Assembly: GCA_937128785.1 (NCBI GenBank)
Contig: CAKZMS010000386.1
Location: 1 to 12,174 of the forward strand
Direction: 5' to 3'
Source: an uncultured Opitutaceae bacterium
GTDB lineage: Bacteria; Verrucomicrobiota; Verrucomicrobiia; Opitutales; Opitutaceae
Length of the DNA stretch: 12,174 nt
Part shown: positions 6,529 to 12,174 of the stretch, one piece after another
Numbering within the stretch: position 1 is the first letter of the stretch
Layout of the letters: every line of letters begins with the position of its first letter
Made by a program: the position numbers and the translations under genes
Notes under the pieces: generated by a model
What the model was told of the DNA's origin: nothing
Databases searched by the model: none
The model's input: the letters and a program-made list of their open reading frames with translations, nothing else

Positions 6529-8435
6529 AGCACTGGGTGGAGCTCGCCGGTGGTCACGTTGACGAAGCCACCCGGGTTACCCTCGTAGGGCGCGACGAGT
6601 TGCCACTTCCACGGGGCGGCGGTGAGGAAGGCGAAGCGCATGCGCTCAGGTAGTCCCGGGTTGCCGATCCACGTCATGTCGTCGGCCGCAGCGTGAAGCG
6701 ATTCAACCTCGGCGGCGACTTCCTCGACGGGCCGCGCGGTGATGAGCCCGGCCAGTTCGAGCCGCACCGTGGCGATCACTTTGCCTTCGGCGACGAGAGC
6801 CCAGCCGCCTTGCATGTCGGCGACGGTGTTGGCCGCCAGCGCCATGGCTTCGTCGTCGTTGCCGAGCACCCAGATATTGTGCAGGTCGTGAGATTGGGAA
6901 CTGGCCAATGCGGAGCCGGGGGTGAGCGGTCCGACGTTTTGCCAGAACATTTTGGAAACGGCGGCGGTGCCGTGATAGCGATCAACGACAGCGACCTTGC
7001 TGATGTTGCGATCGAGGTCGGGTTGAACGGATCCGTCAGCCTCCACGGGTAGGGTTGTGCGCATGAAGTCGGGCTCAAAATAGAACGGCTGCATTAGGGC
7101 GACTTCGACTTCGGTCCGACCGGTGGGGGCGGTGATGGTGAAGTCGGCCGGGGTGAGCGACCGTCCCACTTTCATGGTCTCGTGGGCCCAGGCAGGGTAG
7201 CCGATCTCCGGGATCGGTAGCAGGTAGTCTTCGCCCTCGCTCGCGATGCGGCCGTTCGCGATGACGCGGGTGATCGAAACCGTGGCGGGGTCGTCGAGCA
7301 GGACGATATCAGCGTAGCGTCCCGGCGCGAGCGATCCGACCAGGTGCTCCACATGGAAGTGGCGGGCGGTGTTGTAACTACCGAGCTGATACGCGGTGAT
7401 GACGGGCACGCCACTCTCGATGGCGTTGCGAATGTTATAGTCCATGGCGCCAAGCTGCAGGGTGGCGGCGACGTCGCGGTCGTCGGTGGTGACCGAAACA
7501 TTGCTCCAATCCTCAAGCCCTTGTTCCAAGAGGTAGGGGAAGAGCACCCGGACGGTGTCGGGCCGCACTTCGAGGAAAACACCGCGTTGGAGTTTGAGCC
7601 AACCCTCGTGGGCGAGGCGCACTTCGTGATCGGAAGAGAGACCGGCGGCGGCGAACGCACTGATCTGGTCGACCGTGGTGAGGCCACTGCCATGACCCTC
7701 GATGACGCCACGGTTGTCCCAGGTGGCCTGCATCATGCCCCAAATGCGCGCATTGGCGGGGGCGTCGCGATTACTCACCGCCGGCCAATCCATCACCTCG
7801 CCCAGCCCGGGGACGCGGAGGTCCTGTTTCATGAAGGCGTCCATTTCTTCGTAACCGTAGTAGCCGCCGCCAAATTCGTAGGCGGTGGGAGGCGTGGCGG
7901 AGCCGATAGCCGGGAAAATCTTAAGGGGACTGCCGGCTTTCTCAGCTTTGAGCCAGAACTCCGCGTTGTAGTCTCCGACGACGTTGGAAATTTCGTGGGA
8001 GCCTTCCATCGTCCAGGTGTTGCCTCGGGGAATCACGAGTGCGGCTTCGTATTCGGGTGTGAGGTAGCTGCTTTCGATGTGTTTGTGGGACTCGCCGAAG
8101 CCAGGCACCGCCCACTCGCCCGTGGCGTCGATCTCGTTGTGCGCCTCTCCCGGCCAGGTGCCGGTGGGGCCGACCCAAGCGATGCGTTCCCCAGACACCA
8201 CAATATCGTGGTCGGGCATCCACATGCTGGTATGGACATTGAGCACATTGGCGCCGCGCACGATCAAGTCGGCGGGAGTGCGGCCCAACGCCACGTCGAT
8301 GGCATCTTGTCGGGCGAGCACCTCGGGGCTGAACGGCTTGGCTGATAGCGAGGAAGCCCACCCAAACAGGCAGGCCATTCCACCAAGAACAAGCCGGAGC
8401 CGAGGGAGAGGATGGTGAGATAAATGATGAAGCAT
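6522..8435 (-). CDS. Adenine deaminase-like amidohydrolase with signal peptide
   Basis: Adenine deaminase turns adenine into hypoxanthine and ammonia with a two-metal site. From ATG 8435 the protein has 637 residues. Family marks: GFGESHKHIESSYLTP (metal ligands H117, H119), E148 in GSHEISNV, GLGEVMDWPAV, EGHGSGL (H248), SSDHE (H270), TTDDRD (D318/D319), and the C-terminal Ade hallmark SHDLHNIWVLGNDDEAM (515-531). The usual DPHE is GSHE here, so this is a divergent member and its substrate may differ. Residues 1-32 look like a signal peptide (RLRLVLGGMACLFGWASSLSA, cut before KPF), unusual because typical Ade is cytosolic. The frame extends 9 codons further to TTG 8462; ATG 8378 is a shorter option that would remove part of the signal. 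No Shine-Dalgarno seen. It overlaps the HupE-type gene by 7 bases: an operon. Fold sure, substrate less so. Confidence 0.87.
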   Translation of the reverse strand: MLHHLSHHPLPRLRLVLGGMACLFGWASSLSAKPFSPEVLARQDAIDVALGRTPADLIVRGANVLNVHTSMWMPDHDIVVSGERIAWVGPTGTWPGEAHNEIDATGEWAVPGFGESHKHIESSYLTPEYEAALVIPRGNTWTMEGSHEISNVVGDYNAEFWLKAEKAGSPLKIFPAIGSATPPTAYEFGGGYYGYEEMDAFMKQDLRVPGLGEVMDWPAVSNRDAPANARIWGMMQATWDNRGVIEGHGSGLTTVDQISAFAAAGLSSDHEVRLAHEGWLKLQRGVFLEVRPDTVRVLFPYLLEQGLEDWSNVSVTTDDRDVAATLQLGAMDYNIRNAIESGVPVITAYQLGSYNTARHFHVEHLVGSLAPGRYADIVLLDDPATVSITRVIANGRIASEGEDYLLPIPEIGYPAWAHETMKVGRSLTPADFTITAPTGRTEVEVALMQPFYFEPDFMRTTLPVEADGSVQPDLDRNISKVAVVDRYHGTAAVSKMFWQNVGPLTPGSALASSQSHDLHNIWVLGNDDEAMALAANTVADMQGGWALVAEGKVIATVRLELAGLITARPVEEVAAEVESLHAAADDMTWIGNPGLPERMRFAFLTAAPWKWQLVAPYEGNPGGFVNVTTGELHPVLW

Positions 8436-8502
8436 GGGGGCAGAGTGCAGATTTGATACCAATCCAGTGCCGGTCTAGAGTCGGGGTCGGCCGGTTGCCA
8501 GG

Positions 8503-8536
8503 GAGGTTGAATTATCGATCAAAAGCACCCAACCTC
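8503..8536. promoter_or_regulatory. Inverted repeat between divergent genes
   Basis: GAGGTTG (8503-8509) and CAACCTC (8530-8536) are perfect 7-bp inverted arms, 20 bases apart, with ATCGATC in between. They lie in the 214-base space between the divergent deaminase (start 8435) and dioxygenase (start 8650) genes, where promoters of both must sit. No convincing -35/-10 pair was found. Regulatory role is only possible. Confidence 0.3.
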
Positions 8537-8649
8537 ATGGCCCTCTGATCCGCACCGAACAAGACTGATCAAAGCGAAGTCCCCTTGGCCCGCCGGCACC
8601 CAGTGAGAGTTGGCTTCGTTCAGCTCCGTTCTCCCCAATTACCCCACCG

Positions 8650-9420
8650 ATGAAATACTCCCCCGACGAAGCGAAATCTCTCAAGACCGACTATGATCGT
8701 GATGGGTTTGTCGCGTTGCGCGGTTTTCTGAGTCTGGTCGAGTTGCAGACACTCAAAGACAACCTCGAGCGCTACATTGCTGAGGTGGTGCCAACGCTCC
8801 CGAAGGAAGACGTTTTCTACGAAGACAAGGCCGATGCCTCGACGCTCAAGCAGCTGATTCGGATGAGCCAGAACGACGCTTTTTTTGCCGAGATGCAGAA
8901 CCAAGGTGTGTTTCGCGAAGTGGCCGAGATTCTGTTGGGTCGCGAGGTCGCGCCGCAGAATCTCCAGTTCTTCAACAAGCCCGCCAAGATCGGCGCCCCG
9001 ACGCCGCCCCACCAGGACGGCTACTACTGGATGATCACCCCGATGGAGGGCTGCACCATGTGGCTGGCGTTGGAAGACGTGGACGAGGAAAACGGCTGTG
9101 TCCGCTATGCCCGCGGGTCGCACTCGGAAGGCGTGCGCGAGCACGGTTGGACCAACACGCTTGGATTCTCTCAAGGCCTACGAGATTTTCCCACCGAATC
9201 AGATCAAGCCAATGAGGTCGTCATGCGCGCCCAGGCCGGGGATCTGCTCGTACACGATGCTATGACAGTGCACTGGGCGGATGGAAACTCTTCCGAGAAT
9301 CGGAGCCGCCGGGCGATGGGTTTGGTTTACTACTCTGACCGGGCCGAGACGGACGAAGTCGCACGCGACGCCTACAAAAAGAAGCTCCACGACTCGCTTC
9401 AGGCCGCGGGCAAGATTTAG
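8650..9420 (+). CDS. Phytanoyl-CoA dioxygenase-family Fe(II)/2-oxoglutarate enzyme
   Basis: PhyH-family enzymes hydroxylate a carbon of their substrate using Fe(II), O2 and 2-oxoglutarate. The 256-residue protein has the family order: an N-terminal YDRDGFVALRGFLS segment (15-28), the iron ligands H121 and D123 in PPHQDGYYWM, the CTMWLALEDVDEENGCVRYARGSH strand region (135-158), the distal ligand H208 in HDAMTVHWADGNSS, and an Arg for the 2-oxoglutarate carboxylate at R220/R221 in RSRRAMGLVYY. All key residues appear intact, so it should be active. The substrate is not visible; bacterial relatives act on many small molecules. The ATG at 8650 has no clear Shine-Dalgarno. No signal peptide: cytosolic. 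The next gene, a secreted sialidase-fold protein, starts 19 bases after its stop, so both may be one transcript. Confidence 0.9.
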   Translation: MKYSPDEAKSLKTDYDRDGFVALRGFLSLVELQTLKDNLERYIAEVVPTLPKEDVFYEDKADASTLKQLIRMSQNDAFFAEMQNQGVFREVAEILLGREVAPQNLQFFNKPAKIGAPTPPHQDGYYWMITPMEGCTMWLALEDVDEENGCVRYARGSHSEGVREHGWTNTLGFSQGLRDFPTESDQANEVVMRAQAGDLLVHDAMTVHWADGNSSENRSRRAMGLVYYSDRAETDEVARDAYKKKLHDSLQAAGKI

Positions 9421-9439
9421 ATCCATCAAGCTCCGAGGC

Positions 9440-10678
9440 GTGAAAATCGTTCCAAGAACTCTTTCGTTAATTTGCCTGGGTCTGGCCCTGCTGCCTCCGG
9501 CCGCCGCGGGAAAGGAAAGCATGTTAGGCAGTGAGCTTTCCGGGGCATTGAAACTCATTGATCTCTCGCAGGATACCTCACGCCAAGTCATCGTCGATGA
9601 AGTCCCGGGTCAGTATCTCGGCCAGCCCAACACGGTTCTGCTCGCCGACAACCGGACGATCGTCGTCGCCTACCCGGAGGGACACGGGCATCCGAACACG
9701 CTCGTGAAACGGAGTCTGGATGGAGGGCTCACCTGGAGTGATCGGCTGCCGACACCGGACAACTTTACCGCTGACCACTACGCGCCGACCCTTCACCGGC
9801 TCACGGATGAAAATGGGGTCGAACGTATTCATCTAATGGTCGTCACCCCCGTGGCGAAGCAGTCGTTTTCGGAAGACGGCGGTATCACGTGGTCGCCGTT
9901 CCAGCACTTGTACACGGACATCTCAGGGCGGGGAAATGCTCCTCCGATGTCCATCATCGCCATCCATGATTCGAGCGGCCGGCCCGTGCCGGGATCCTAC
10001 TTCGCGATGTATCAAGTGCGGGAACGGGACGCTACCCGGGACGACATGTTTTTGCTCCAGATAAAAACGCGGGATGGCGGCCGGACCTGGACACGGCCCC
10101 GGCGGGTGGGAAACCACCCGGACTTTCCGGGAGCCCAACCCGCCGAGCCCGGCATCATCCGGTCTCCCGATGGCAAACAGTTACTCTGCCTGGTGCGTGA
10201 GAATGCTCGGCTCTACCCCAGCCTGTTCATGACGTCCGATGATGAGGGAGAGACGTGGTCGGACCTACAGTCACTGCCGTCAGCTTTAACCGGCGATCGC
10301 CATAATTTGATCTATGCGCAGGATGGGCGTTTGGTGGTCACCTTTCGTGATCTGAAGCCGCAGAAGGTCTTTCTCGCGGACGGGACGAAGGACTTTGTGC
10401 AGGGGCCGTTTCACGGCGACTTTGTGGCGTGGATCGGCCGGTATGAGGACATCATCCGTGGCGATCCCGGGCAGTTCAAAGTCAGACTGATCGACAACAA
10501 ACGGACGCCCTGGGACACCGGTTACTCAGGCATAGAGCTCCTGCCGGATGGCACGGTGGTGTCGACGACCTATGGGGTGTTGGAGGAGGGCGAGCAGCCA
10601 TTGGTCGTGAGTATCCGCTACCGGCTCGCTGAACTAGATGCGTTGGTCGACCAGCCGGCTGGTCGGGCTGGGCCGTGA
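9440..10678 (+). CDS. Secreted sialidase-fold (BNR/Asp-box) protein
   Basis: The protein would form a six-bladed beta-propeller like exo-alpha-sialidases and related glycosidases. Four Asp boxes (SxDxGxTW) are visible: SLDGGLTW (92-99), SEDGGITW (144-151), TRDGGRTW (210-217) and SDDEGETW (266-273). Arginines in LVREN (R253) and VVTFRD (R303) fit two members of the usual carboxylate-binding Arg triad, but the FRIP/YRIP motif that normally gives the first Arg is absent: the same place reads QYLGQPNTVL. So sialic acid as substrate is not assured. The start is placed at GTG 9440, giving a signal peptide (KIVPR then LSLICLGLALLPPAAAG, residues 2-24). ATG 9521 has a better Shine-Dalgarno (AAAGGAAA) but would remove the signal. 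The same frame is open further upstream, inside the dioxygenase gene. It likely follows that gene in an operon and converges on the crystallin-domain gene with a 30-base gap. Confidence 0.82.
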   Translation: MKIVPRTLSLICLGLALLPPAAAGKESMLGSELSGALKLIDLSQDTSRQVIVDEVPGQYLGQPNTVLLADNRTIVVAYPEGHGHPNTLVKRSLDGGLTWSDRLPTPDNFTADHYAPTLHRLTDENGVERIHLMVVTPVAKQSFSEDGGITWSPFQHLYTDISGRGNAPPMSIIAIHDSSGRPVPGSYFAMYQVRERDATRDDMFLLQIKTRDGGRTWTRPRRVGNHPDFPGAQPAEPGIIRSPDGKQLLCLVRENARLYPSLFMTSDDEGETWSDLQSLPSALTGDRHNLIYAQDGRLVVTFRDLKPQKVFLADGTKDFVQGPFHGDFVAWIGRYEDIIRGDPGQFKVRLIDNKRTPWDTGYSGIELLPDGTVVSTTYGVLEEGEQPLVVSIRYRLAELDALVDQPAGRAGP

Positions 10679-10708
10679 GGCGTGACGGGTAGAGGGGGAA
10701 GCATACTG

Positions 10709-12016
10709 CTACCTCAGAATGGGCGGAGCGGGGCGGACGCGTTGGACGGGCTGCGGTGTCGCGGCCGGTGGCTTGGCGGTCGGCTTGCGGGTTTCGATCT
10801 TGGGCTGAGCGGGGCGAGGAGCGGGACGCGGGGTCACCGCCACGCGGGTGGGTCGCGGTTGGGGCGTCGGCCGGGCCGTAACTTTGGTGGGGGTGGCTCC
10901 GGGGGGCGACGTGCTCACCGTCGTCGTGCGTGGCGGGGTGAATGCAACGGTGCGTTGAGCCGGGCGGGGTCGCGGGGTGGAGGCGACAGACTGGGTTGGC
11001 CTGGTGGTGCGCGACTCCGGGGGAGCCGAGTAGCCGCGCGACGGCGGCGGAGTCGTGCGGCCGCGGTTGGCGTATTCCGGGCTGCGTTTGAGGGCCTTGC
11101 GCAGGTGAGACTCATACCAACCGTCCCGGGACATTTTGTTGGTGTAGAAATCGAAACCGGCGGGGTCGGGATCACGCCCCAGCACTTCGCGGTAAACTTT
11201 GTTCACGACCGCAGGGATCGTTTGCTGGTGGTATTCTTCGCTCTTGCGCAGCTCTTTGCGCAGTCGCGATTCGCTCCAACCGCGTTCGATCATGGTGTAG
11301 TAGTAGGTGCGGCGACCCTCGCGATCGGGATTGCGACGCAGCACGTCGCGATAGGCTCGGTCAATTTTGCGAACGACGGACGGATCCATGCGGTAGCCGT
11401 GGCCATGGCCATAACCGGGGCGGCGTCCGCAGCCACTGCCGGGTCCGTGCGTGCAACCCACGGGGCAGGCAACGATGATCGTGACCGGGGGAGAAGGAGG
11501 GACGACCACGACGGGAGGGGGCGGAGCGACAACTACGGGCGGAGCCACCACGACCGGTGAATGGGGCGGACCGCCGACGGGTCCGTGTTCACAGATCATT
11601 TCCTCCGTGTGGGCGGTGATGATAAGCGACGAGATATCGTTGTCCCAATCGTCGTAGCGGCCTTGGCGCACGAGTTCGAGGTCGGCCTCGCTCTCCATCA
11701 GCGTGATGACATCGCCTTCGAATTCATCGCGTTCATAGAGGGTGACGTGGGCGTGGCCTTCGATCCAGATGGATGAGATGCGGTTGTCGGCGCGGCGGCC
11801 GCTGGCGAAACGCACGTCGTCGACATCCTCGAGGTGGACACCGACGGGTAGGGTGATGGATTCGCCGCGGAAGTCGGGCAATTCATAAAGGGTTACCAGG
11901 ACCTCGGCGTAGGGATCGATGGGGTCCTCTCCCGGGTAGGGCTCGAACTGGGCTACGCTGGACAGGGGGACAAGGGCCAGGAAGGTGAGAGCAGTGAGGG
12001 GGCCGGAGGAGTTCAT
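10709..12016 (-). CDS. Exported beta/gamma-crystallin and DUF4214 fusion protein
   Basis: From ATG 12016 the protein has 435 residues. Residues 1-22 look like a signal peptide (LTALTFLALVPLSSVA) but without a positive charge at the start. Residues 37-135 form a beta/gamma-crystallin domain of two Greek-key repeats; each ends in the calcium motif (N/D)(N/D)xx(S/T)S, as DNRISS (77-82) and DNDISS (125-130), so it should bind two Ca ions. A Pro/Val linker (149-178) and a Gly/His/Cys-rich patch (184-208) follow. Then come two DUF4214-like helical repeats, 213-262 and 268-316, each with the 'vyr.vLgR.pD..G...y' and '...S.EY' marks. The rest, 317-435, is a Pro/Thr/Arg tail with repeated PRP units, probably disordered and basic. 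Likely periplasmic, envelope-bound or extracellular. The frame extends 35 codons further upstream, but that translation does not look like protein. Function unknown; domain calls are fairly firm. Confidence 0.82.
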   Translation of the reverse strand: MNSSGPLTALTFLALVPLSSVAQFEPYPGEDPIDPYAEVLVTLYELPDFRGESITLPVGVHLEDVDDVRFASGRRADNRISSIWIEGHAHVTLYERDEFEGDVITLMESEADLELVRQGRYDDWDNDISSLIITAHTEEMICEHGPVGGPPHSPVVVAPPVVVAPPPPVVVVPPSPPVTIIVACPVGCTHGPGSGCGRRPGYGHGHGYRMDPSVVRKIDRAYRDVLRRNPDREGRRTYYYTMIERGWSESRLRKELRKSEEYHQQTIPAVVNKVYREVLGRDPDPAGFDFYTNKMSRDGWYESHLRKALKRSPEYANRGRTTPPPSRGYSAPPESRTTRPTQSVASTPRPRPAQRTVAFTPPRTTTVSTSPPGATPTKVTARPTPQPRPTRVAVTPRPAPRPAQPKIETRKPTAKPPAATPQPVQRVRPAPPILR

Positions 12017-12043
12017 GCGGTTTGGGACGAACCCCGGACCGCG

Positions 12044-12060
12044 GATATTCAAAAAATATC
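12044..12060. other. AT-rich hairpin upstream of the crystallin gene
   Basis: GATATT (12044-12049) and AATATC (12055-12060) form a perfect 6-bp inverted repeat around CAAAA, 28 bases before the ATG at 12016. It is a rare AT-rich spot in GC-rich DNA and probably lies within the promoter or leader of the minus-strand gene, but no clear -35/-10 pair could be assigned. Confidence 0.35.
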
Positions 12061-12081
12061 TGTGAAGCAGGGCTGTTTTTG

Positions 12082-12108
12082 CCCACGGAACACACGGAAG
12101 ACGCGGAA
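12082..12108. repeat. Short tandem repeat, three 9-base units
   Basis: CCCACGGAA, CACACGGAA and GACGCGGAA follow each other with a period of exactly 9 bases and a shared CGGAA end. The stretch lies in the upstream region of the crystallin-domain gene. Nothing coding is supported from 12017 to the window end. Function unknown; may be a chance or a dispersed-repeat remnant. Confidence 0.4.
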
Positions 12109-12174
12109 TGAGCCGAACCACCCCGCACCTGTCGTTCCCCCACGGCTGTTACGACGTCCACGGACAGCTCTCGT

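Noticed and set aside
7344..8345. 333-codon open frame on the plus strand
   Set aside because: Lies entirely antisense to the well-supported amidohydrolase; a typical GC-rich mirror frame.
9281..9439. Upstream extension of the sialidase-fold frame
   Set aside because: It overlaps the dioxygenase gene in another frame, and the signal peptide starts only at GTG 9440.
10682..11560. 292-codon open frame on the plus strand
   Set aside because: Antisense to the crystallin-DUF4214 gene; Gly/Arg-rich low-complexity translation mirrors the Pro-rich tail.
12017..12121. N-terminal extension of the crystallin-domain protein to a GTG at 12121
   Set aside because: The added residues do not look coding and would bury the signal peptide; ATG 12016 is preferred.

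Overview
The window is about 60% GC and densely coded. It most resembles a Verrucomicrobiota chromosome, perhaps Opitutaceae. This is inferred, not proven, from four traits: secreted sialidase-fold and phytanoyl-CoA dioxygenase-family genes side by side, frequent TTG/GTG starts, few clear Shine-Dalgarno sequences, and GTAG-led GC-rich palindromes between genes. No rRNA, tRNA, CRISPR array or transposase is visible.

Layout: (1) 1-1548 (+) is the 3' part of an ABC exporter gene that starts upstream of the window. (2) 1549-1934 is non-coding and holds two GC-rich palindromes, one of them a 56-bp REP/MITE-like element. (3) 1935-2599 (+) is an AbrB/MazE-type antitoxin overlapping a PIN-domain (VapC-like) toxin by 4 bases, with a hairpin that covers the toxin start codon. 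(4) 4430-2610 (-) is a class II Fic protein followed by a GT8-family glycosyltransferase; a near-perfect 20-bp palindrome sits in the Fic promoter region. (5) 4564-5346 (+) is a two-domain VOC (glyoxalase-fold) protein. (6) 8435-5362 (-) is an adenine-deaminase-like amidohydrolase with a signal peptide, overlapping a HupE/UreJ-type membrane protein by 7 bases. (7) 8650-10678 (+) is a phytanoyl-CoA dioxygenase-family enzyme followed after 19 bases by a secreted sialidase-fold BNR protein. (8) 12016-10709 (-) is an exported protein that joins a beta/gamma-crystallin domain, a Pro/Val linker, two DUF4214-like repeats and a basic Pro/Thr-rich tail.

How the genes relate: region 1549-4430 reads as an accessory patch of toxin-like and protein-modifying genes between an exporter and metabolic genes. 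The amidohydrolase-HupE and dioxygenase-sialidase pairs look like two-gene operons. The most unusual items are the exported deaminase coupled to a metal-permease-like protein, the Fic-GT8 pair lying in one reading frame around a single TAG with no methionine codon in the GT8 part, and the crystallin-DUF4214 fusion.
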